Shown one piece after another: positions 38,501-49,763 of a DNA stretch of 64,000 nt. The stretch's first letter is position 1; the number at the start of each line of letters is the position of its first letter. The stretch covers positions 1,550,001 through 1,614,000 of the forward strand of contig JAZARR010000089.1 of NCBI GenBank assembly GCA_037389465.1. Direction: 5' to 3'. Both the position numbers and the translations under genes were made by a program. This DNA comes from Baylisascaris procyonis (Eukaryota; Nematoda; Chromadorea; Rhabditida; Ascarididae). The notes under the pieces were generated by a model. The model was not told the DNA's origin, did no database searches, and saw nothing but the letters and a program-made list of their open reading frames with translations.

Positions 38501-41500
38501 TAATGAAGGAATAGAAAGGCAAGGGCGTAAAAAGGTGGATGAAACGAACGAGGCATGGAGCGGATAAAATTAGCAAATATTTTTAAAAGAGGAATGCAGA
38601 AAATATAAAAACAGCTGAAGAATGAAGCAGGTGTAATAGTATCAGCAACACAGTGGGTAAAAAATTACGTTTAGACTGTTTAGTTGTTGATGTACTGATC
38701 ACAAGTGAACTTTATCTAAGAACACCTGGTTTTTAAACCCCAGATTTGCAGAAGTACAATGCTTTATAGATGTAGATATTTAATCCGTTACAGATGTGCT
38801 ATTACATGGTTTGATTTAAAAAAAAAAATGTTGTAACTGCAATGCTTTAAGCTATATGCAAGCGTCTTATATTTTAGGATGCGCAGAAGCTGTTCGAAGC
38901 TGGAGAGAGCAGGTGGGGTACCGATGAATCGACCTTCGTGTCGATTTTGGCGACCGAAAATTTCCATCAGCTTCGAAAGGTTTTCGAGCAGTACAACATG
39001 ATTGCCGGTCATCCTATTGAACAAGCTATTAAGGTAATCGATTCTCTCATATGCAGCCTTGTTGTTTCCTTCTGGGTGTTTAAGTTTGGTGGTGACTTAA
39101 AGGTAATCGTTTTTGTCATATGCAGCCTATACCTCTTCTTTGCGAGCACCATAGGCGCCAGTCTATTGTGATATGTTTCGCCGCTGTTTTGGGTAGCCAC
39201 GAAGGCGCCAGCCTCTTGTGATGTACGTTCGCTGGTGTATTGGCGAGCGCCGCGGGCGCCAGCCCGTTATAATGTACTTTTGCCGCTGCTTGCCGAGCGC
39301 AGAAGGCGCCAGGGAGTTAGGATATGTTTTCGCCACTGTCTTGGCGAAAGCCAAAGGCGCTGCTCGCCAACACTTATTTCGGCTGCTGCTTTGGCGAGCG
39401 CCACGGGCGCCAGCCTTTTACAATGTACCTTCGCCGCAGTTTTTCTAGCGCCGAAGGCGTCAGTCTGTTATGATATATTTTTGCCGTGTTTCTGGGGAGC
39501 GCCGCGGGCGCCAGCCCTTTACAATGTATTTTCGCTGCTGCCTGGGCAAGCACCGAAGGCACCAGCTTGTTATGGCTTGTTTTCATCGCTGTTTTTGCGA
39601 GCGTCGAAGGCGCCAGCCTGTTATGATGTGTTTTCGCAGCTGTTTTGGCGAGCCCTTCGGGTGCCAGCCTCCTATAATGTACTTTCGCCGCTATTTTGAA
39701 GAGCGCCGAAGGCGCATCTCACCAGCACCTATTTCGGTTGCCGTTTTGTGGAGCATCGCGGGCACCAGCCTCTTAGTATGTACATTCGCCACAACTTTGG
39801 CATGCGACGAAGGCGCCAACTTGTTTCGATAGATGCCGCCTGCTGTTTTGAGGAGAACCAAGGCGCCAGCCCTTTACGATGTATTTTCGTCACATTTTTG
39901 GCGTGCGCCAAAGGCGCCACGTTGTTACGGCGTTTTCGTCGCTGTTCTGGCGAGCGCCCAAGGCGCAGTCCACCAGCTCTTATTTCGGTTGCTGTTTTGG
40001 CCTGCGCCGCTGGCGCCAGCCGCTTATAATGTAATTTCGCTGCAGTTTTGGCGAGTGCCGAGGGAGCCGGCCTGTTATGATGTGTTTTCGAGGCAGTTTT
40101 GGCGACGCTGAAGGCGCCAGACTGTTGTGATGTGTTTGGTCGCTGTTATCGCTTGCGCCGCGGGGGCCAGCCTCATGTAACGTACATACGTTGCTGTTTT
40201 GGCGAGCGCCGAACGCTCAGCCCACTGGCTTTTATTTCGGTTCCTGTTTTGTCTAGCGCCGCGGGCGCCAACTTCTCACAATGTACTTTCAACGCAATCT
40301 TTGCGAGCCCCGAAGGAGCCAGCCTGTCATGATGTATTTTGGCCGCCGTTTTGACGACCGTTAAGGCTATTATCATGTATTTTCGTCATATTTCTGGTGT
40401 GCGCCGAGAGCGCCAACCTGTTATGACGTATTTTCGTCGCTGTTTCTTCGGCTCCCGGAGGCGCCAGCTTGTTCCGATGTGTTTTGTGTGCGTGTGTCTG
40501 TGCGTGTGTGTGTGTACGTGTGCCTGCGTGTGCGTGTGTTTCCGTGTGCGTACGTACGTGAGCGCGTGCGCATGTCTGTGTGTTTGTGTGTGTGTGCGTG
40601 TGTGCGCGCGTGTGCGTAGATGTGTGTGCGTGTGTGTGCATGTGTGTGCGCGCGTGGGTGTGTGCGTGTATGTGTGTGCGTGGGTATATGTGTGCGTACG
40701 TATGTCTGTGTGTGCGTGTGTGTGCGTATGCGCGCGTGTGTGTGTCTGTGTCTGTGTGTGTCTGTGTGTGTGCCTGTGTGTCTGTGTGCTTGTGTCTGTG
40801 TGCGTTTGTGCGTCTGTGTGTGTCCGTGTGTGTCTCTGCGTGTCTATATGTGTCTGTGTGTGTCTGTCTGTATGTCTGTGTGCGTCTGTGTGTCTTTGTC
40901 TGTGTGTCTGTGTGTGTCCGTGTGTCCGTGTGTGTCTGTGTGTGTCTGTGTGTCTGTGTTTCTGTGTGTGTCTGTGTGTGTTTGTGTGTCTGTGTGTGTC
41001 TGTGTGTGTGTCTGTGTTTCTGTTTGTGTGTCTGTGCGTGTCTGTGTGTGTCTGTGTGCGTGTCTGTGTGTGTCTGTGTTTGTCTGTCTGTGTATGTGCG
41101 TGTCTGTGCCTGCGTGTGTCTGTGTGTCCGTTTGTGTGTCGGCGTGCGTGTCTGTGTATGTCTATGTGTCTGTGTGTGTCTGCGTGTCTGCGTGTGTCTG
41201 TCTGTGTATGTGTGTGTCTGTGTATGTGTCTGTTTGTCTGTGTGTTTGTGTATGTCTGTGTGTCTGTGTGTCTGTTTGTGTGTCCGTGTGTCTGTGTGCG
41301 TGTCCGTTTGTCTGTGTGTCTGTGTGTGTCTGTGTGTGTGTCTGTATGTCTGTGTGTGTCTGTGTGTGTCTGTGTATGTGCGTGTGTCTGTGTGTCTGCC
41401 TGTTCTGTGTGCGTCTGTGTGTGTCTGTGTCTGTGTCCGTGTGTCTGTGTTTTTGTGTATATGTCTGTGTGTCTGCATGTGTGGCTGCGTGTGTCTGTGT

Positions 41501-44500
41501 GTGTCTGTTTATGTCTGTGTGTGTCTGTGTGTGTGTGCCAGTGTGTCTGTGTGTGTCCGTGTGTGTCTGTGTCTGTCTGTATGTCTGTGTGTATCTGTGT
41601 ATGTCTGTGTGTGTCAGTGTGTCTGCCTGTGCCTGCGTGCGTCTGTGTGTATGTGTGTGTCTGTGTCTCTGTGCGTCTGTGTCTGTGTGTCTGTGTTAAG
41701 TGTCTGTGTGTGTCTGTGTGTGTCTGTCTGTATGTGTCTGTGTGCGTCTGTGTATCTGTGTGTGTCTGTGTGTGTCCGTGTGTCCGTGTGTGTCTGTGTG
41801 TGTCTGTGTGTCTGTGTTTCTGTGTGTGTCTGTGTGCGTTTGTGTGTCTGTGTGTGTCTGTGTGTGCGTCTGTGTTTCTGTTTGTGTGTCTGTGCGTGTC
41901 TGTGTGTGTCTGTGTGCGTGTCTGTGTGTGTCTGTGTTTGTCTGTCTGTGTATGTGCGTGTCTGTGTCTGCGTGTGTCTGTGTGTCCGTTTGTGTGTCGG
42001 TGTGCGTGTCTGTGTATGTCTATGTGTCTGTGTGTGTCTGCGTGTCTGCGTGTGTCTGTCTGTGTATGTGTGTGTCTGTGTATGTGTCTGTTTGTCTGTG
42101 TGTTTGTGTATGTCTGTGTGTCTGTGTGTCTGTTTGTGTGTCCGTGTGTCTGTGTGCGTGTCCGTTTGTCTGTGTGTCTGTCTGTGTGTGTCTGTGTGTG
42201 TCTGTGTGTCTGTGTATGTCTGTGTGTGTCTGTGTGTGTCTGTGTATGTGCGTGTGTCTGTGTGTCTGCCTGTTCTGTGTGCGTCTGTGTGTGTCTGTGT
42301 CTGTGTCCGTGTGTCTGTGTTTTTGTGTATATGTCTGTGTGTGTCTGCATGTGTGGCTGCGTGTGTCTGTGTGTGTCTGTTTATGTCTGTGTGTGTCTGT
42401 GTGTGTGTGCCAGTGTGTCTGTGTGTGTCCGTGTGTATCTGTGTCTGTCTGTATGTCTGTGTGTATCTGTGTATGTCTGTGTGTGTCAGTGTGTCTGCCT
42501 GTGCCTGCGTGCGTCTGTGTGTATCTGTGTGTCTGTGTCTCTGTGCGTCTGTGTCTGTGTGTCTGTGTTAAGTGTCTGTGCGTGTCTGTGTGTGTGCCTG
42601 TGTGTGTCTGTGTTTGTCTGTGTGTCTGTCTGTCTGTGTCAGTGTGTCTGCGCGTCTGTGTGTGTCTGCGCGTATCTGTGTATGTCTGTGTATGTGCCTG
42701 TGTGTGTCTGCCTGTGTCTGTGTTTGTCTGTATGTGTCTGTGTGTCTGCGCGTGCTTGTGCGTGTGAGTGTGTCTGTGTGAGTGCCTGTGTGTGTGTCTC
42801 TGTGTGTCTGCGTATGTGTCCGTGTGTGTCTGTTTTTGTGCGTATGTCTGTGAGTGTGTTTGTGCGTGTCTGTGTGTGTCTGTGTCTGTGTGTGTCTGTG
42901 TGTGTCTGTGTGCGTGTCTGTGTGCATCTGTGTGTCTGCGTGTGTCCGTTTGTCTCTGTGTGTCTGCGTGTGTGTCTGTGTGTGTTTGTGTGTGTCTGTG
43001 TGTCAGTGTGTCTGTGTTTGTCTGCGTATGTCTGTGTGTGTGTCTGTGTGTCTGTGTGTGTCTGTGTGTCTGTCTGTGTCTGTGTGTGTCTGTGTGCCTG
43101 TGTGTGTCTGTGTGTGTCTGTGTGTGTCTGTGTGTCTGTATGTGTCTGTGTGTGTCGTGTGTCTGTGTGTGTCTGTGTGTGCCTGTGTGTCTGTGTGTCT
43201 GTGTGTCTGCGTGTGTCTGTGTGTCTGTGTTGTATGTGTCTGTGTGTGTGTCTGTGTTTCTGTGTGTCTGTGTGTGTCTGTGTGTGTCTGTGTGCCTGTG
43301 TATGTGTGTGTGTGTGTCTGTGCGTGTCTGTGTGTGCCTGTGTGTCTGTGTGTGTCTGTCTGTGCCTGTGTGTCTGTGTGTGTGTATGTGTGTGTTTGTG
43401 TGTGTCTGTGTGTCTGTGTGCCTCTGTGTGTCTGTGTGTGTCTGTGTGTCTCTGTGTGTCTGCGTGCCTGTGTATGTGTGTGTGTGTGTCTGTGTGTGTG
43501 TGTATGTGCCTGTGTGTGTCTATCTGTCTGTCCGTTCCTGTGTGTGTGTGTGCCTGTATGTGTCTCTGTCTGTGTGTCTTTGTGTCTGTCTGTGTGTGTG
43601 TGTCTGTGTGTGTGTGTGTGTCTGTGTGTGTGTCTGTGTCTGTGTGTGTCTGTGTGCCTGTGTGTGTCTGTGTGTGTCTGTGTCTGTGTCAGTGTGTCTA
43701 TATGTGCCTGTGTGCGTGTGTGTGCGTGTCTGTGTGTCTGCGTGTGTCTGTGTGTGTTTATGTGTCTGCGTGTGTCTGTGTTTCTGTTTGTTTGTCTGTG
43801 TGTGTCTGTGTCTGTGTGTGTCTGTGTCTGCATGTGTCTGTGTGTGTGTCTCTGTGTGTGTCTGTGTGTGTGTCTGTGTGTCTGCCTGTGCCTGCGTGCG
43901 TCTGTGTGTCTGTGTGTCTGTGTGTGTCTGTGCGTCTGTCTGTGTGTCTGTGTGTGTCTGTATGTGTGTCTGTGTGTCTGTCTGTGTCTGTGTTTGTCTG
44001 TCTGTGTGTCTGTGTGTGTGTCTGTGTGTGTCTGTGTGTCTGTGTGTGTCTGTGTCTGTCTGTGTCGGTGTGTCTGTGTGTCTGTGTGTCTGTGTCTGTG
44101 TGTCTGTGTCTGTGTATGTGCCTGTGTGTGTCTGTCTGTGTCTGTGTTTGTCTGTGTGTGTCTATGTGCGTGTCTGTGAGTGTGTCTGTGTGTGTCTGTG
44201 TGTCTGTGTATGTGCCTGTTTGTCTGTGTGTTTGTGTATGTCTGTGTGTCTCTGTGTGTCTGTGTGCCTGTGTATGTGTGTGTGTCTGTGTCTGTATGTG
44301 CTGTGTCTGTGTGTCTGTGTCTGTGTGTGTCTGCGTGTCTGCGTGTGTGTCTGTGTGTGTGTCCGTGTCCGTGTGTGTCTGTTTGTCTGTCTGTGTGTGT
44401 CTGTCTGTGTCTGTCTGTGCCTGTGTGTCTGTGTGTCTGTGTTTCTGTTTGTGTGTCTGTGTGTGTCTGTGTGTCTCTGTGCGTGTCTGCCTGTCGGTGT

Positions 44501-47500
44501 GTGTCTGTGTTTGCCTGTGTGTCTGTCTGTATGTCTGTGTGTCTGTGTGTGTCTGTGTCTGCGTGTGTCTGTGTGTGCTTGTCTGTTTCTGTGTGCGTCC
44601 CTGTCTGCGTGTGTGTGCCTGTGTGTCCGTGTGTGTCTGTGCGTGTCTGTATGCGTCTGTGTGTCTGTGTATGTGTCTGTTTGTCTGTGTATGTCTGTGT
44701 GTCTGTGTGTGTGTGTCCGTGTGTCTGTGTGTGTCTGTTTATCTGTGTCTGTGTGTGTCTGTCTGTGTCTGTCTGTGCCTGTGTGTCTGTGCGTCTGTGT
44801 GTCTGTGTTTCTCTTTGTGTGTCTGTGTGTGCCTGTGTCTCTGTGTGTGTCTGCGTGTCGGTTTGTGTCTGTGTGTTTGCCCGTGTGTCTGTGTGTGTCT
44901 GTGTTTGTCTGCGTGTGTCTGTGTGTGTCTGTGTGTGTCTGTGTGTGTGCCTGTGTGTCTGTCTGTCTGTGTTTGTCTGTGTGTGTCTGTGTGTCTGTGT
45001 GTGCCTGTGTTTGTCTGTCTGTGTGTCTGTTTGTCTGTGTCTGTGTGTCTGTCTGTGCCTGTGTGTATGTGTGGTCTGCGTGTCTGTGTGTGCCTGTCTG
45101 TGTGTCTGTGTGTGTCTGTGTGCCTGTGTGTCCGTGTGTGTCTGTGCGTGTCTGTATGCGTCTGTGTGTGTCCGTGTGTCTGTGTGTGTGTTTGCCTGTG
45201 TGTCTGTGTCTGTCTGTGCCCGTGTGCCTGTGTGGTCTGCGTGTCTGTGTGTGTCTGTCTGTGTGTGTCTGCGTGTGTCTGTGTATGTCAGTGTATGTGC
45301 CTGTGTGTGTCTGTCTGTGTCTGTTTATCTGTGTGTGTCTATTTGCGTGTCTGTGTATGTCTGTGAGTGTGTCTGTGTGTCTGCGTGTGTGTCTGTGTGT
45401 CTCTGTGTGTGTCTGCGTGTCGGTGTGTGTCTGTGTTTGCCTGTATGTCTGTGTGTGTCCGTGTATGTGCGTGTGTCTGTGTGTCTGCCTGTTCTGTGTG
45501 TGTCTGTGTGTCTGTGTGTGTCTGTATGTGTCTGTGTATCTGTGTGTGTGCCTGTGTGTGTCTGTCTGTGTCGGTGTGTCTGTGTGTGTCTGCATGTTTG
45601 TGTATGTCTGTGTATGTGCCTGTGTGTGTCTGTCTGTGTCTGTGTTTGTCTGTGTGTGTCTATGTGCGTGTCCGTGTGTGTGTGTCTGTGAGTGTGTCTG
45701 TGTGTCTGTGTCTGTGTGTGTCTGTGTGTCTGCGTGTGTCTGTGTGTGTTTGTGTGTGTCTGTGTTTCTGTTTGTGTGTCTGTGTGTGTCTGCCTGTCGG
45801 TGTGTGTCTTTGTATTTGCCTGTGTGTCTGTCTGTGTGTCTGTTTGTCTGCGTGTCTGTGTCTGCGTGTGCTTGTCTGTTTCTGTGTGTGTCTGTGTGTC
45901 TGCGTGTGTGTGCCTGTGTGTCCGTGTGTGTCTCTGCGTGTCTGTATGCGTCTGTGTGTCTGTGTATGTGTCTGTTTGTCTGTGTATGTCTGTGTGTCTG
46001 TTTGTGTGTCCGTGTGTCTGTGTGTGTCTGTTTGTCTGTGTCTGTGTGTGTGCCTGTGTGTCTGTCTGTGTCTGTGTTTTGTCTGTGTTTGCCTGTGTGT
46101 CCGTGTGTGTCTGTGTTTGTCTGCGTGTGTCTGTGTGTGTCTGTGTATGTGCCTGTGTTTGTCTGTCTGTGTGTCTGTTTGTCTATGTCTGTGTGTGTCT
46201 GTGTCTGCGTGTGTCTGTGTGTGCTTGTCTGTGTCTGTGTGTGTCTGTGTGTCTGCGTGTATGTGTGTGCCTGTGTGTCCGTGTGTGTCTGTGCGTGTCT
46301 GTATGCGTCTGTGTGTGTCTGTGTGTCTGTGTATGTGTCTGTTTGTCTGTGTATGTCTGTGTGTCTGTCTGTGTCTGTGTTTGTCTGTGTGTGTCTATGT
46401 GCGTGTCTGTGTGTCTGTGTGTATGTCTGTGAGTGCGTCGGTGTGTCTGTGTGTGTCTGTGTGTGTTTGTGTGTGTCTGTGTGTCTCTGTGTGTGTCTGT
46501 CTGTTTGTCTGTGTGTGTCTGTGTCTGCGTGTGTCTGTGTGTGTCTGTGTGTGCTTGTCTGTTTCCGTGTCTGTGTGTCTGCGTGTGTGTGGCTGTGTCC
46601 GTGTGTGTCTGTGCGTGTCTGTATGCGTCTGTTTGTGTATGCGTCTGTTTGTCTGTGTATGTCTGTGTGTCTGTGTCTGTCTGTGTCAGTGTGTCTGCGC
46701 GTCTGTGTGTGTCTGTGTATGTGCCCGTGTGTCTGTCTGTATCTGTGTGTCTGTGTCTCTGTGTGTGTCTGCGTGTCGGTGTGTGTCTGTGTGTTTGCCT
46801 GTGTATCTGTGTGTGTCTGTATGTGTCTGTGTGTGTCTGTGTATGTCTGTGTATGTGCCTGTGTGTCTGTATGTGTCTGTGTTTGTCGGTGTGTGTCTAT
46901 GTGCGTGTCTGTGTGTATGTCTGCGTGTGTGTCTGTGTGTCTGCGTGTGTGTCTGTGTGTGTTTGTGTGTGTCTGTGTGTGTTTGTGTGTGTCTGTGTTT
47001 CTGTTTGTGTGTCGGTGTGTGTCTGTGTGTTTGGCTGTGTGTCTGTGTGTGTCTGTGCGTGTCTGTGTGTGCCTGTGCGTCTGTCTGTGTCTGTGTTTGT
47101 CTGTGTGTCTGTGTGTGCCTGTGTTGGTCTGTCTGTGTGTCTGTTTGTCTGTGTCTGTGTGTCTGTGTTTCTGTTTGTGTGTCTGTGTGTCTCTGTGTGT
47201 GTCTGCGTGTCGGTGTGTGTCTGTGTGTTTGCCTGTGTGTCTGCGTGTGTGTGGCTGTGTCCGTGTGTGTCTGTGCGTGTCTGTATGCGTCTGTTTGTGT
47301 ATGCGTCTGTTTGTCTGTGTATGTCTGTGTGTCTGTGTGTGTATGTCCGTGTGTCTGTGTGTGTCTGCTTGTCTGTGTCTGTGTGTGTCTGTTTGTGTCT
47401 GTCTGTGCCTGTGTGTCTGTGTGTCTGCGTGTGTGTCTGTGTGTGTTTGTGTGTGTCTGTGTGTCTGTGTTTCTGTTTGTGTGTCTGTGTGTCTCTGTGT

Positions 47501-49763
47501 GTGTCTGCGTGTCGGTGTGTGTCTGTCTGTGTCTGTTTGTCTGTGTGTGCCTGTGTTTGTCTGTCTGTGTGTCTGTTTGTCTGTGTCTGTGTGTGTCTGT
47601 GTCTGCGTGTGTCTGTGTGTGTCTGTGTGTGCTTGTCTGTGTCTGTGTGTCTGCGTGTATGTGTGTGCCTGTGTGTCCGTGTGTGTCTGTGCGTGTCTGT
47701 ATGCGTCTGTGTGTGTCCGTGTGTGTCTGTTCGTCTGTGTGTCTGTGTCTGTCTGTGCCTGTGTGTCTGTGTGGTCTGCGTGTGTCTGTGTGTGTCTGTC
47801 TGTGTGTCTGTGTGTGTCTATGTGTGTGTGGGTGTGTATGTGGATGTGCGTGCGCGTTTGCGTGTGTTTGTGCGTGTTTGTGGTTGTGTGCACGTGTGTG
47901 TGTGGATATTTGTGCGCGCGCTTATAAGCGTGTATGCGTTGGTGCGTATGTGTGTGCGCGTGGGCGTGTTTGGTTTTGTGTGTGCGTGTGTGTATGTTTG
48001 TGCGTGTGTATGTGTGTGTGTGTTTGTGTTTGTGTATGTGTGTGCGTGCGTGCGCGTGGTGTGTATGTGTGCGTTTGTCTGTGTGTGTGCGCGTGGTGTG
48101 TGTTTGCGGGTGTCTGTGTGCGTGTGTCTGTGTGTTTGTGTGTGGCGCCTGCGTGCGTGTGTGCGCGCGGGCGCATGTGTGCGTGTGTGTGCGTGCATTT
48201 ATTAAATAAAACTAATTTTTGAGATATTCAATACCTTTTCATGGTTTTTATTATTTTGTAGTGACGGTTTTTTATTCTTATTTTTTGCAGAAAGAGTTCG
48301 GTGGTGATACTGAGAAAGGTTTTATCACTCTTGTTGATTGCATTCAAAATACACCTAAATTCTTCGCTGAACGTATTCATCATGCAATGAAGGTTAGCGC
48401 ATTTAAATATGATTTCTACTCAGATAAGCGATAACAAGAATAATTATCCATCTTCTCATAAAACTTTATATTGCTTTTATTTGGTTAATATAATTTTATA
48501 TGTGGAAGTGGGTCTGCCGTTAAATTTTCTATTTTATAATTTTTTTAATTTTGCGATTTTATAGTTCTTTTAATTTTGCGATTTTTTTTATAATTTTGCG
48601 ACCCGTTATATTTTGCGATTTTGCAACTTTATTGGTATTGAGAATCCTTCGATTCTCTGAATAGAAACACACTCGATTGAACTATTTGTACGAATTAAAT
48701 AACTGGAAAACACGTTGATTTCTAATCTTCAATCAACCGGCGGCATGATATAGTTACCTTTTCTGTATTTCACTTCATGTTCATTGATCGCTTATTGATG
48801 CGGCTCCCTCCTGAATGCTTCAGACAACGTGTACCTTGCTCTCATAACACCTTGCTTAGATAATAGATCCCACAGCATCTCTAATAATCGTTTTACAGTG
48901 CTATAGTGGTGTTTAGAACAATCCTTTATTACTCATCGATGCTTATGAGTAACATCTGAGAGTAGTTTACATCGGCATCAACAGAGGTTAAGGGAAAGTA
49001 GTAGAACCGCATACCTGCAAGGTAAAAAAATATGTGCACACACCATAAAAGAAAGTGCATGTGGCAATCAAAATTTCTGTTATCATTATTATAGTATGTG
49101 TTACTGAAAGCGTGGACAAAGTAGTGCATAAGGGGGGGGGAAGGGGTGCGGCTGTGAAGGGTCAGATTACTGTGAAAACGGAAATCGCGGCGTTTTTTTT
49201 TTGGAAATGTGGTTCTATTCGCAGTGTTCCGTTTGGAATGTTTATGCCTGGATAACGACTGTTGTCTGATATCCACAAAGTCGGTTTTCCGAAAAAAGTT
49301 TTCTCTGTCTATTTCGCGGTGTCTATATCTATTTTTTTACTTCCCCTTACGAACTGAACGAGCCACAAACATGGTAAGAGGGGACAGTGAACGTGATATG
49401 CTCTTGCAAAATGGAACGATCGGAAGAAGAAATATTAAAACTAGTCGAAATATATAGTCCTGCATAAGAAATCAAGTATTCTCTCGAATAAAAAAAAAAT
49501 CCACTTACCTGTGAACCGGAAATGCTAGAGGCGATAACATACAAAGGATGGATTTCACCGTAATCATTTAAATCAACGCTCAGGGGATCGGTACAAAAGA
49601 TAGTGAACTAATTCGAATCATTGTATCACGAGCCGAATGTGATCTTGCACTTATCAGAGATGCCTATCCTATCGAATACGAGAAATCACTTATCGATGCG
49701 ATTCGTTCCGAATGTTCAGGTGCTTATAGAGATTGCTTGATCGCGATTGTTGAAGGTAATTAA
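35529..49763 (+). CDS. Annexin C, with a 9.3 kb satellite-filled intron
   Basis: Six exons: 35529-35687, 36775-36921, 37762-37980, 38878-39033, 48291-48392 and 49584-49763. They give 320 residues with the same exon lengths and phase-0 introns as annexin B, apart from a longer first exon (159 bp). Ca2+ loops are GLGC (31-34), GIGT (103-106), ESRWGT (185-190) and GIGT (262-265). The acidic caps are kept (KKEL, WDTSG, KKEF, SECSG). The coding sequence is intact, so the gene may be functional despite intron 4 (39034-48290, 9257 bp), which carries a duplicated donor site, a GC-rich minisatellite and a TGTGTGTC satellite. Splicing over this intron could be inefficient or regulated. No AATAAA is seen close to the stop; one occurs at 50315-50320. 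Confidence 0.95.
39034..39128 (+). repeat. Duplicated 5' splice site after annexin C exon 4
   Basis: The exon 4 donor and the following ~25 bases (AAG, then gtaatcg, a T-rich stretch and catatgcagcct) recur 69 bases downstream with few changes. The second donor is at 39103. The 69 bases between are an open 23-codon extension in frame with exon 4, so use of the second donor would insert 23 mostly hydrophobic residues between repeat-3 helices. Confidence 0.75.
39130..40480. repeat. GC-rich ~50-bp minisatellite, ~27 copies
   Basis: A diverged tandem array in intron 4 of annexin C. Each unit carries a GGCGCC palindrome or a close variant (for example 39154, 39204, 39255, 39305, 39356, 39406) preceded by GGCGAGCGCC and followed by CAGCC, then a T-rich half. 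The spacing is 50-51 bases. The array is far richer in G and C than the surrounding DNA. The palindromes and GGCG/CGCC pairs could form hairpins. Open frames across it (such as 39235-39699) are by-products of composition. Confidence 0.93.
40480..48195. repeat. ~7.7 kb degenerate TGTGTGTC satellite
   Basis: The plus strand is almost wholly TG with a TC step every 6-10 bases (consensus TGTGTGTC). Scattered variants include CG, TA and CC steps. The first ~250 and last ~380 bases are instead TGTGCG-rich and more strictly alternating. Internal copies of larger blocks exist, the clearest an ~860-870-bp duplication (about 40830-41700 and 41701-42572, both ending in a rare TTAAG). Because stop codons are rare in this composition, frames over 1600 codons long occur on the plus strand (Cys/Val/Ser/Leu only) and over 1200 on the minus strand (Thr/His/Gln/Arg). 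They are not genes: intron 4 of annexin C encloses the whole array. Confidence 0.97.
48548..48628. repeat. TTTTGCGA short repeats in annexin C intron 5
   Basis: Four TTTTGCGA copies and a TTTTGCAA variant within 80 bases, separated by T-rich spacers. Confidence 0.6.

Noticed and set aside
39130..40480. CRISPR-like array of ~50-base regularly spaced repeats
   Set aside because: The whole unit is repeated with gradual divergence, there are no unique spacers, and the host is a eukaryote.
40339..48222. Open frames up to 1719 codons on the plus strand and 1243 codons on the minus strand
   Set aside because: They are translations of TGTGTGTC satellite (only Cys, Val, Ser, Leu and few others, or Thr, His, Gln, Arg), overlap each other in several frames and lie inside an annexin intron.
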